This document shows positions 13,001-24,830 of a DNA stretch of 64,000 nucleotides, one piece after another. A program made the translations under genes and the position numbers. Within the stretch, counting starts at the first letter, position 1. The number at the start of each line of letters is the position of its first letter. The notes under the pieces were generated by a model. It was not told the origin of the DNA. It saw nothing but the letters and a program-made list of their open reading frames with translations, and ran no database searches. The DNA lies in contig NC_092523.1 of assembly GCF_037038585.1 (NCBI RefSeq), positions 26,417,501 to 26,481,500 of the forward strand, in the 5' to 3' direction. The stretch comes from Patagioenas fasciata (Eukaryota; Chordata; Aves; Columbiformes; Columbidae).

Positions 13001-14574
13001 GTATGATCTGACTGAAATGCAATAGGACACATGCAGCATCTTCAGCTCTGTCATATTGAAATTATTCTGCCTTCTCTTAATGGCGATTTAAAAAAAAAAA
13101 CCTACAATGGAATCTCTCAAGGGAAAAATGATACATTTTAGCCAGTAAAGTGAAATCAAAAGAACTAAACTAGGATTAATCTGGCTTGTATTGAAGAGTT
13201 AATTCAGTTTTAATTGGATATCAAATGTGTTAATAATATTCAATACACTAGTATTCATTGAATCAGTGAGATGCTTTCCATTGACTGGCATGGATTTGGC
13301 TTTGTTATTTCTTTTTGCTGGATCATTCTACTTGGTCTCAAAACAGGCAAAACTGTTTTTATCAAGTAAATCAGAGGAAAGAATGAAAACACTGCTTTTT
13401 CCATTTTCCCTGGTCTTTCTGCCTCTTAGGAAACAGATTGTTTTTCAGTTTGAGAAAATGTTACTGAGGAATGCATGGACTTTGGTATTTTTATTCGTAT
13501 TGCTAAAACTATATCACTACTGCTATTTTTTTTGTCAGGATGAAGGAAAATAAGAGAGTTCCACCTTGAGCTATGCCCAGGTATTGCAGATAACTAGTAG
13601 CCTCCTTAATACAGTGTGAGCACATATGAAAATTAAAAAAAACTATCTCTAAATTTGTATTAATGTATAATTAGACATGGCCAAGTATATACTTACTGAA
13701 AGGGAAGGAAAGAAAGGTACAATGTTTATTGCAATTTCATGCCATGGAAGTGTGCTGTACCATTTATAATTTCTTCCAGCTGCCATATAAATGTTTTTTC
13801 TTCTACAATAATGACAACTTTCAACCTTGATTCTACAAAGACAGATGCAAATGTCGTTTGCTTTCTTGCGGTCAGTGGGAGACCCCATAGCGACCAACAT
13901 TATATTTCTACTTACAGGTCTGAGCAAGTAGGCACTTGCATGCTATTGAGGTTTTTATTTTCTGCTCCAGATAAAAAGTTATGTTTCTGAAAATACGCAC
14001 AGTTCACAGTAGTGAAAAAACATAATTATGGGGTGTTCAGTGTCTCTGAACAGTGTCTGTGTTCAGTGGCTACTGCAGTGCTATGAAAGTACAAAATAGG
14101 CAAATATCCTGTTTGAGGAACATTGTCATAAAATCTGAGATTTTTGTTTACATGTTTGCTTTTTTCATTTTACTTGTATTCCTGTTTTTTAGTTCTGGTT
14201 TCTTGGTAGACATCTATTAAAATGCCTGTGTTTCAATTGTTGCTATCATCAAAAACTGAAAACCCATAAAAAGTAGGAAAATTGTTGATGAAATACTTCT
14301 TCTACAGTTGCATTACCACCTTCATATATTTTGTTCTTTATGGGCATTGATTTGACATATTTTTTTCTTCACAGACTTCTCAATTTAAATTCTCTTGAGT
14401 CATCCTTAATGTTCTTGATGCATTTTTAAAAATTACTTCTTACATTGGCTGCTATTGCCTTTTGTAATTCTGATTTTTCTCTAAGAAGTGTATTATATAG
14501 TCTGAAATACTTTCTCCATTTTATTCACATTGGATGTAACAGTGAAAACCTGCTTTTATTATATCATATGCCCA
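7056..14574. other. Non-coding DNA, T-rich runs, no gene recognised
   Basis: I recognise nothing conserved here. A T-rich, TTTTG-containing tract occupies about 7366-7440. Short open frames throughout (up to 108 codons, at 13227-13553) look like chance. A 14-T run lies at 11487-11500. A 15-bp direct duplication is listed separately. Confidence 0.6.
12972..13007. repeat. Short tandem duplication (period 21)
   Basis: The 15-mer gatgagagtatgatc occurs exactly twice, at 12972-12986 and 12993-13007. This suggests a recent local duplication with 6 bp between the copies. Confidence 0.8.
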
Positions 14575-14990
14575 AGCATATTAAGATCTGGATCCTTAAT
14601 TGAATTGTAAACAACTAAACCTGTCAACATACCTCTGGATGGCATCCCTCCCCTGCAGCATGTCAACTGCACCACACGCCTTAGTGTCATTGGCAAACTT
14701 GCTGAGGGTGCACTCAATCCCACTGTCCAAGTCAATGACAAAGATGTTAAGCAGCGACAGACCCTGAGGGACACCACTCATCGGTGGTCTCCACTTGGAC
14801 AATGAGTTGTTGACTGTAACTCTTTGAGTGTGACCACCCAGCCACTACCTTATCTACTGAGGGGTCCATCTGTTGAATCCATGCCTCTCCAATTTAGACA
14901 CAAGGACAGTGCAGGACAGTGTCAAATACATTGCACAGGTCCAGGTAGGTGACATCAGCTGCTCTTCCCCTGTTCCCCGATAGCTGTATT
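14575..14990 (-). mobile_element. CR1 LINE reverse-transcriptase relic
   Basis: On the minus strand this encodes a decayed stretch of CR1 ORF2. From 14990 downwards the frames read a DLCxxFDTV-like block, VLVSKLERHG-like residues, then [30 protein letters not shown] and GRDAIQR. The GVPQG and F(A/D)DDT blocks are hallmark reverse-transcriptase motifs. The catalytic FADDT motif is read here as FANDT, so the first catalytic Asp is lost. Frame changes occur between blocks (for example near 14780-14800). The copy is dead, lacking both the endonuclease and the 3' end. Confidence 0.9.
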
Positions 14991-17900
14991 TATTACATTG
15001 ACTTTGCCACTAGTTTTCAAATACACATAATTCTTTGGAGAATTTACTAATAGAAACTGAACAATTCAGGGGTATCTGATCCCAGACTTGGGCATAATAT
15101 GCCAATTTATAAATCTAAATTTTGAGTTATGTGCAGTATGTGTGATCACAGTCCACAGAACATAAGGCTGTTCAAAATAAGCTTTCTATGTCTATTATTT
15201 TTGGTTCAGCAATTTCTAGAAAAATTTTTGTCATCACTTTTCTTAATAGAGAAAGCCAGTGATATTCTGTCAATAGCCCATCTTCCTTCTTCTTTTCCTT
15301 ATTAGTGTTACTGTTTTACTTACTGCTTTACTCCTGTTTTTCAAATAATGCTGCAGTGAAAATGAGCCATTGGCCAAGGACAACTACAGCCTAATATTGC
15401 AAGAGCAAATATGGAAAACGAAGGCAGAGAAGAAATTTTCCAATTTGTTTCCTAGCAGTGACACAAATCTTTAATAATGTTTTCATTGATTACACTCTCT
15501 TGCTCAGCATTTGCTCTAACAGAAAAAATATTACTGTCTGTAATGTGCAGAACTCAAGTACTGGTGAATGATTTACTGTGTCTATCAGCTACTTAATTAG
15601 AATTAATTATTCATAGGCTTCCTTGATGAAAGAGGGATTATTATTACAATAATCGTATAATGTAGGGTGTCAGTGTTTTCTGAAATACCTTGCCTAATAG
15701 GGTTACGGAAATTGCTTGTGATTTTAGTCTAGCAGAAACAAAGATTAGAGAAGAAGCCCTGAAACACGGTCTGAGAGAATTTTTTCATTGCTCCACATCA
15801 AGGCAATGCAGCAGATTGCACAGCCTGGTGTCTGGCCCAGATCAGCTCCTTCATAGGAGCACAGGGTGAGGACATGCCGTTGTCTGAGAAGGCTGGGAGA
15901 GATGCAGTGTGTTCCTAGAGAGGACCTCAGCAAGCACGATGCAGGACTGAGATCTGGGGAGGACAGGAGCAGGTGAGTGGCAGTTCTGTCTGCAGGCAGG
16001 CCTCTGCAGGCTGCTGAGGTGCTGGGCTGGAACCTTTCAAGAAGCAAGTGCTTCTCTAGAGAACGTCAGCTATTGCTAACTGGCATTAACTAATCCTAGC
16101 AAATGTTGACTTGTGGAAGGCAATAGGAGGAGAGAAAGGGCAGCAGGTTCTCTGAGGGAACTGGAGCATCAAGGCTGTCTCATGTAGTGGGAGAGTCCTT
16201 GAGTGAAAGCCAGGAAAATTCTTAGGATCGCATACTTACCTTGCAGATCCAGATGAGATGTTGACTTTGTTAGAACACCTCTGCCTTAATCATCACAGAA
16301 TATTTTTGCTTTTTGAGGTGTTCCTTAGAGTTTCCAGTTGACTTTAAAGAGCACCCTTTACCCTTTTTTTTTTTTTTTTGGAGTTGAGCTGCTTCTATTT
16401 CAGATGAGAAGAAATGGCAGAAACATGGTAGGACAAAATGATGCTTGCTTGAATGTAATCTTTTCTCTGCCATGTGCTGCCTTTATCAACTACATCGTAA
16501 CATGGCAGCAGCCCCTGAGGAGAGGTCAGTGATTACCAAGGGAAATGAATGGCACAGAGAAAGCCAAATTACAACAACTACATGGCTGCATATATCATAG
16601 GAATTCCAGCTATAATCAGGTAATTTATTAGAAAAGTATTGTTCATATAACATATTCAAGCCTTCACTCTCCGATTACCGGGAGGATGCTGCATTAGCAA
16701 AGCTTGTATAAATGAGGCTTGAGGGCTTTCACTTTGGCAGACTGCCTAAACCCAAACTGGAGAGAAAATGACCTGTTTACAACTAGAAATGAAACTATTG
16801 ATTTGTCATTGCTTTCTTGTTCATGGTGTAAGCTGTAGTTCTTTATATTTACTTTGTGACCCACAAAAAGCTTTCAGAATTCCTGTCTTGCATTTTTTAG
16901 ATAGCATTTCCCAGTGGTGTTAGCTATGGTATCTGATGTGTCGAAGGAAAAAGAAACAAACAGGATTAGTTTGTTAGTATTTTATCTAGACCAGAAATAG
17001 AGAAGGAGAATGAAAGCAGGCTGGGAATGTGCCATCTCACACAAGTGAATTTTTGCCATGAAACAAAAGGTCTAACTTTTTATTTTTTCTTGATGGTCTT
17101 TGGGCAGCATTATCTTTGGATGGAGAATTCTCCCCCAAATTTGATCTGAACTCTTAGATATTCTAGATCTATTTTAAAGCTGCCTGGAAAGATATCTGAG
17201 CCAGGGCAACCAGCATCTATTCATCTATTATTGGAAATGAGGTGAAGTTTACCTCACTAATGCTGTGAATTAACTAGAGTCAAGGAGGAAGATCTCAACC
17301 TGTCTAAGCAGTAAATGATCCAAACTACTTTTAGTATTGTGATTGATGATGGCAGTCAAGTCAAGCTGCTGAAGTATCTCACTTAGGCTTATCAGTAGGG
17401 GTGAGATTCTTTGAATCGTTCAGCCTGAGCTTCATCTGGAACAAACTTTTAATGTCTGGCACTTACCCATAAGGCCAAAGCCCCAGCTGACTGCTCTGGT
17501 GATCGCTAGATTGCTGGCTCTTAGCTTAGTGCTGTTGAAGTTGAGAAGGTAAGAGTTACCTCTCACATGAAAATGCAAGTCACAGAAATTTGGGGAAGGA
17601 GGAAGAAAAAGGACATGGTTGCGAAAGAAGGGGCAAGGAAGGGAAATGGAGCAATCCCCTTCCCTCCTGCAAAGAACATGAGATACTTTGTGTGGTTGGG
17701 ATTGCTCGTCTGACAAAAGGCTTTTAAACAATTTTGAACTTTCTATCAAGTTAATTTAAAATAGCAGTGCTTAGAATAGCACACCATTATTAATTCTGAA
17801 ATTGTTTCAAAGCCCCCCTTTTCCTCCCACTCCACACGTTGCATAGACACAGTTACTGTTATTTTTATGCTTAACTCCCAGTATATTTGAAAATGAACAA

Positions 17901-20900
17901 TGAAGTATGTTCATATTACAGAATCAGGAAAAGACACATACATTGTTGAATTCTGCTTCAGTTACACAGGTCAATAGCATGTGTGAGAAAGCCTGTTCCT
18001 CAGCTCTGAGCTTTAGCTGCTTCAGTTGAAGGTACCAGTAGCCCTTTAGCTTTTTCACTATTTGAAAATACAGAAACCAATTTAACAAATTTCTATTTAC
18101 TTGCTTGCATGAAATTATTGCACTGTTATCTGCTTTTCCCAGAAGCAGATATCAAGCTATAGAATTTTGTCTGAGCCTGTCAAATAATCGTGGTCATCTT
18201 GTAAAAGATGAAAAGTTGTTTTTACCCAAGAGTTCTGGCTGTGATGTTGCCATGTGTCCTGTTGATGCAGAGCTGGTGGGAACAAGATATTGCTGCCCTC
18301 AGAAAATACCCCAAGCTTGTAGAGCCATCCAGTTCATTCTGGTCAGGGAAGGTGTAGATGATGTAATAGCTTCTTCGGTGAGTTTATTTACTGGGATGCA
18401 TACCCTCGTGTGGCAGACTGCTTGTATTGCATCGACACGGAAAAGGAGAGGCTTAGAAAGCTTCAAAAGACCTCTGCCACTACTGTGGCAAAATTCAGCA
18501 TGAGTAGACGTTATGACATATATCTAAAGGAATGCTTGGCTGTCAGAAAAGAAACTACTCAATCACTCTCCTTTTTCTTTCTGTGAGCTTTAATGGGGAT
18601 GAGTTCAGCAGAATTAGTCCTCATGAGGTTTTTTGTTTTGATTTTCTTCCTCCTTCCCCACCTCGCCCCAGATATTTGGGAATGGTCATCTGGGACCATA
18701 GTGAGTCAAAACAACTCTTAGCTTCCTACTGGAAAAAGTATTTGTATTCGTACTTGTGCCTGTGACTAAAATTAATTTCAGTTACCAGATGAGTCAAATA
18801 TGAATCATGATCAATAGAAGCAGAGCTCCTGATCGTCTTGTGATTATTTGCTGTTTCCAAAAACCCTGTGTATATGTTTGACTAATTTTTTTTTGGTGGT
18901 TTATCAATCTATTTAACCTGTCATTATATTTTTGAAACACAAATATTTTTCTTTACTGTATGTGATAATATTTTCAATATCTTTGTTCTACAGCAGTTCA
19001 TAACTCACCATTTATACTGCAATAAAAGCATGCTACATCTATTGTGAGGGACTGAGGCACAGTTTAGGCCTAAGTTAGCATGGGACTTGGCAATGGAGTA
19101 ATAAGACTATAAAATATTTCAGTCACCACTTTGAATACAAATGTATTTACTCACACTGAATTTCATAATGTGTATTCCTTCTTAGGGAGCTGGGAAAAAC
19201 AACACAGTCTTACCTATGTTACGAAAAAAAGGCAAGTCAAAACTCACGTGACCAACAGGCCTGGGGAGAGGATAAAAGATGTATAAATGTGATCATTTCT
19301 TGTAACATCCCCTATGTATCACATGCCATTATATTCTTCCATATACTCGTGGACTGAGCTCAGTCCCTTGGTTGTTCCTGAAAGGTGTCCAACTTGATTT
19401 TAGGACACTGATGTGTATTTGGCTTCAATTTCTCATATTCCATGGTGTCTGAATGGAGCTGGACACAAACTCAGCAGAGTATTGTCATGTCTAAATAATG
19501 CAATGCTGTGCCTGGTTAGAGATCCCTGGGCTAGTTTTGAGGAAGCTGGCACATATTCATAATGTAGGGCAGCCTTATGCTAAAAAACTGAAAGCAACCG
19601 AGGATGACATGACACAGGGAGCAAATATCAGCTGGGCTTGTTTGCACTGTGCTGCTGTGGCTGTACGACTTTCCACCACTAGCTTGACAAACACTGGCTG
19701 GTATCTTGGCCAGTGCTGCAGCAAGTCCACATTTTTCTGCTCTAGAATATTTTCTCCGATCTTGAATTATTTCTTTCACTCTTGCCTGCACTGCATGCAA
19801 GCACACACCTGAACTTTATTTCCATACTCTAACACTGGGTTTTTCAATACTGGATCCGCTAGCTTGTATTCTTTTTTTTCAACAATCTAGATAAATTTCT
19901 GAATCTGGTATTGCTCAGAGATATTCTGCAGATTCACTACTTTTCTGATTAATTTTGGCTGTACAGTTTGTACTCATTTTTTCTAGATGTAAAAAGCTAC
20001 ATTTTGCTGAGTTGAACTGTGGTATTGACGTTTGGCTTCCCCCACTCTGATTTGTTAGCCATTTATTAATCTTTGTAATATGCAATTTATTGATACTGTG
20101 TTATACTGATTCGTAGTCGTATTTTGTCATGTTGCAGTACATGAAATAGGTTACAGAGCTGTGTGGATTACATCTGCTTAGTTATTTTAAATCAACAAAA
20201 CTTATGCCTTTAAAGAATGCAATTACATTCGTTTGACAAAACAGATCTATTTCCAATAAAACCATGTTGACTGACATTAATTAGATTCCTGAAATTCTTA
20301 ATCGACTAAAGAATATACCAGCTTCTCTTTGATTTTATACCGAATTGAGCAAATTTGTGCTCTTTATGTTTCTTTTTCTGTTTTGCAAACACTTCTTACC
20401 AAGAAACCCCTAATGGACAGTGCATTTGTATAGAGCAGCTGGACAGTTGAGAATGCATTAATTAGTATATTATAACAGTGGCACTAATTATTTATTATAC
20501 CATCATCAGAGAACAAAATTAAGTTATTGTAGCGTTGCTATGGTTTCCAAAGGAGGTACAGTGCAGACTAATTACCTCAAGATGCCAGATGGTGCTGAAT
20601 AATTCCTGAGTAAATGCCCCATCACCTCTGCTCTCCTGCGTTTGTATAGTAAACAAAACATTGATAAAATGGTGGCTGAGAATGCAGTGATTTCCCTTTA
20701 TAGGTCTCCACAGGTTTCTGTTTGCCTTAAGCATATTTACATTCTTCAGACTTTATTGTTTATTTTTCTCCCATCTGTGCCAAGATCCTAATGAATGAAC
20801 TGCGGACAAGCATGTAAGAAAACTCTGCTGCTGGACATCTGGACTGCAAATGCTTCATCTGCATTGTACCAGCATTTTTTGTGTTGTCTGTCGTGGCTGT

Positions 20901-22279
20901 CCTGAGGATATGTTGGATAGAAAGATGCCTGATCCTGTCCACAGGGCAAGTAAGCTGTAAGAGACTTTAAACGCCATCTGCATTCAAAATTTCTCTTTAA
21001 CCTGAAAACTCACCACTTTGCAGATCATGGAGACATCCTACCGTGCAGTTGTGTAGATGAATATTTATTTGGACTTCAAACCTGACCTATAGGATGCCCC
21101 ATATAGCAGTGTACATGCAATCACCAGGATTTAAAAAAAATTGCAAAGTGTGATGACAGTGAAGTTTGAGGCCACTCAGTCTTAGAGACAAGGCTTTCTT
21201 GTAGATCTGCACTGGATCTTATGTTTTCTGTGGTTTCTCTTTCTTCTCTTTCAATGGTTAGTTGTGTGCAGGTAAAATCTTCTGTTATACAACCTTCAGG
21301 TCTGCACATGTAGTAAGTACCAAACGATGACTTTACCAGCAGGGGATACAGCAAAATGTGAGGCCACAAAGAAAAGTCTTTGGGATAGTGTGTCACAGTG
21401 ATGCATGCTGTAGTCTAAAAATTCTGGCTGTCCTGAGTGTCAGTCTACAACCAGATAACCTGCAGCATCAGGTCAACACAACAAATAGGTCAAGCTTTGG
21501 GCAAGGGCTTCTGTGCTCTGCTTCTGCTACTAGTACTGCTTCTGGTAATTCTGTTACTGGATTGCCAACACACTGCCCTAAGAAACAGCCTTTTAATTTA
21601 GTATATGCCCCATTCAGAGTTTAAATTCAGATTTTCAGTGTGGTTGGTCTAGGAAAACAGCGATGAAAAACCAGAACAGCAAATATTTCCCCTCCAAATT
21701 CAGAGCTTGCCTATACAGAGCTTGCTTAGGCTTTTCCAGGTATTTGGGGTTATCTAATTGATATCCTATTTCTACACAATTTCATGGGGCTTGCTTATCT
21801 CTCAGCTGGTCCAAACTGGTGTGGTTCCAGGCTTTTTTAGCTTCTCTGTGGGGTTTCAGTAATCCCTGTTATGAGGACTCACCTAACACAGACAGCCACA
21901 GATGCAGCAGTTTGTGTGTCGGTCTCCAGGTTCTAATTTGGGAGCTTCTGAACCTGCTGCGGACAAGGTTCAGGATCACTGGCAAATGCTTGGAAAGCCC
22001 CTGAGAAGCTTAAGGGTGCCTGCTACTGCTGAATAAGGATGAGGTAAGGGGAGATACAAGAATGAGACCCCAAGGAAACTCTAGCAGCTTCTGATGAGCA
22101 TGGTCAGCTACTCTTGACCCAGAGTGACTGAAGCCTTTGTTGCAGCCACCAGTTAGAGAGGGTCAAGCACCCTTTTAGCTTGTGCTTGGAACAGACCTAT
22201 TTAAGAGCTGGGTGTTTAGTTGTGGTGACACATAATAGAGCAGTGTCCCCCAGGAGGTGTTTGGGTAGCAGTCACTGCT
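14991..22279. other. Non-coding DNA, no gene recognised
   Basis: No known gene or clear repeat is visible. A GC-richer patch at about 15750-16050 and a 132-codon open frame at 18105-18503 show no domain I know; the latter has a donor-like ggtgagt inside at about 18378. A 16-T run lies at 16364-16379. The segment 19043-19470 has mild LTR-like character (ggataaaagatgtataaa) but nothing decisive. Confidence 0.55.
16364..16379. repeat. Poly-T run
   Basis: Sixteen consecutive T. No adjacent retrocopy or target-site duplication is apparent. Confidence 0.9.
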
Positions 22280-22860
22280 AGGACAGAGTCTTTGGCGTAG
22301 ACTTGAGCTTCAGGTGGCAGATGCAGTCCTACAGATCACAGGAGATGTGGGATCTAGGGCCTCTCTTTGATGCAAGGAGGGATGACCTTCTATCCTGCAG
22401 GAGCTGTGCCACGAAGTGGAAGGGTTACAGAAGGAAGAGAGCAGGTTGTGCGGCATTGGGGAAGATAGGATCTTCTCTGAGATGCAGCAGGTTAAATTAG
22501 CCATGGACCCTAACAGCAGCAGAGAAGCAGGCAGTGTCCACATCTAGTTTTAAGGAAAGTGCAGCCTCTGGGGAATGGTAGAAGCTGGTGACTTCTAGCA
22601 CCAAGAGGAAGGATCCTGGCCCATCTAAGGGTTCACAAGTACAAAACAGATTCCCTACACTCACAAGTGAAAAGCAACCAGGTATGCATTCAAGCAAAGG
22701 ATCTGGTCTACCTTTAGCCCATAAGGATGAGTTTGGTCAGAGGAAAGGAGGTGCAAGAGCAGCAAAAAGGTGACTCTGGCAATAAATTGAGAGTAAGTAT
22801 AAAATTGGGTAAGGAACACAGGAGGGGATGAATCTTCTGAACCTAGGAGTACAGATGTTT
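22280..22860 (+). mobile_element. CR1 ORF1-like relic
   Basis: A 50-codon frame at 22395-22547 reads as an amphipathic, coiled-coil-like segment (LQELCHEVEGLQKEESRL) and then stops. In another frame, 22588-22773 reads basic and Ser-rich sequence with KRKDPGPSKGSQVQNRF. Both pieces resemble the linker region of avian CR1 ORF1, upstream of its esterase-like domain, as I remember it. The frame breaks and stops mean it is a decayed copy. No reverse-transcriptase part follows. The family assignment comes from memory and would need an alignment; the relic could also derive from another element with a similar coiled coil. Confidence 0.45.
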
Positions 22861-22888
22861 GCAAACACTAAAGAAGCTGACCCGTGGA

Positions 22889-22920
22889 CTGGGATGCTGG
22901 CCCATCTTCTGGGATGCTGG
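22889..22920. repeat. 12-bp direct repeat, period 20
   Basis: The 12-mer ctgggatgctgg is present at 22889-22900 and again at 22909-22920, just beyond the CR1 ORF1-like relic. Confidence 0.8.
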
Positions 22921-24797
22921 AGGGAGCTCTCTTAACCCACTGAACTTTCAATCAGGTCTATGTCTGAAAGACTTGGTGTGGGATACAGTAAAGAAACATA
23001 GACTTGCAGCCAAATATTAAGTGGTGGAGGGAGGGAAGGGTGATAGAGCTGTAATTCAGTAGCATTAATAGTTGTGTGTGTTTCATAGTACTTGAGTGAT
23101 AACACATTTATAATTGTATGCAATAACTATGCAAAATGATATAACTAAATAAGTAGTAGTGATATGCTTATTAATTAATTATATTTTTAGGCAATAATTT
23201 TCTTACTAGTGTATTGGTTAATCAGTAAATGCTTAATCATTGTACTCTCTTATATCAGTTACATTTCAAGCCTGCAGGTTAGAAGGTCTGAGTTAGACCC
23301 ATGAAGCAACAGTGTTCAAAGGAGAACATACTTAAACCAGTGATGATGTAAAAATCAATTCTTATTTTGCATTGTTGGACCTTAGACAAAAGACAGACAA
23401 AAGTGGCTGTCTACCTTGTCAGATTGTTTAAATATTTAAGCAAGAAATTAGTTTGATCAGTAGGAATTGCAGTCATTGCCTGAGTTCAAACTCCATTTGA
23501 AAAGATCTCTTAATTTCTCACTCCTGCATAATTTTTGCCTTTTTTTTTTTTTTTTATTCCAACAAGGGAAATAATAATTGAAATGCCCAGATCAAATTAA
23601 ATACTACAAATCTTCCCTTAAAGTACTAGCTTAGAAACACTGAAGACAGATTACTTTCTCAGGTCAACAAGTTGCAAAAGAAAGCACTGTTAAAGCATCA
23701 GCCAGCTGACTTCAGGAATATGTATGTTTCCCAAGATAACACATTCAGCTGTACAGTTAGTTTGAGGATAATACATATAATTCTGCTATAATAAAATTAT
23801 TTCACTACAGGAGTCAGAAGAGTATGAAATCCCTTCTTGCATTACACCATTCATTGATCATGAAACAGTAGATTGCATAGTTTGGTAATTTGTTGGGAAA
23901 TGACTTGGCTGTAATCTATATTGTTCCAGTCAGAGAAACTATGTATTTGCTGTATATAGTGGATAAACCAGGACTTTACTGAACACAAATATTTATATTG
24001 TAGAAAGTTTACAAGCTGGACATTCTAAAGAATAATTTTATTTAAATGCAAAAAGTATTGTAGAGATTGAACTCTTCCAAGGCAGGATTCAAGGAGGTCA
24101 GGTATAGAAAGCAGACAAAGCAGCAAGGCTGAGGGGTGGGCGAAGCAAATTGAGCAGTGGACCAGAGCAATGTGGAAAATCAAAGACAGAAGTATGACAC
24201 TGAAACAGAAGCAAAAACATACATACAAATAGTTTATCAAATTAAACAACACATGCCAAAGAAGTTGCAATATGCCCATTAAATACATTTTTTTTTTGAA
24301 GACAACCAGCATTTTTAATTTACTCTGAGCAAAGTAAGACTCTTCTGACTCCAACTGATTACACTGAATACACTTACTGTGCACCAAGAAATCTTACCAG
24401 CTCCTGAAATCAATCATCTCATGTATGTTGGATAGTGCAAAGGGTTACAATTGTGCATCAACATGGAGGAAACAATTTTCTTCCAAAAAGGAAAATAAGA
24501 TTCATTCAGGCATTTCATTCCAGTGAGTATGCATGCATCACAGCTATAGACATGGACAACCAAAACTTGGACTTCATGTTTGTTCCAATCAGGTATTTAT
24601 CACTATAAAGAATAAATTTTACAGTAGATATGTATTTTCAGTAATACAATCATGGCATTCTTGTAAGCTGTATCATCACACTATACACCTACTTTTATAT
24701 CACAAGGAACATTTTTTCAGACCTATGAACAATATTACATGATGAGTAATGTCTTAAGTAACAGAAATCTATGTAATCAAAGGTATACAAATTTCCG

Positions 24798-24806
<9 letters not shown>

Positions 24807-24828
<22 letters not shown>

Positions 24829-24830
24829 TA
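24807..24830. repeat. (TA)n microsatellite
   Basis: About 12 uninterrupted TA dinucleotides preceded by tttattta. Probably length-variable. Confidence 0.95.

Noticed and set aside
18105..18503. 132-codon open frame with an internal donor-like site
   Set aside because: No known protein features; there is no partner exon and its base composition matches the flanks.
19043..19470. LTR-like stretch with a TATA-like ggataaaag and an E-box cacgtg
   Set aside because: No termini, duplication or polyA signal could be fixed, and I do not recognise the family.
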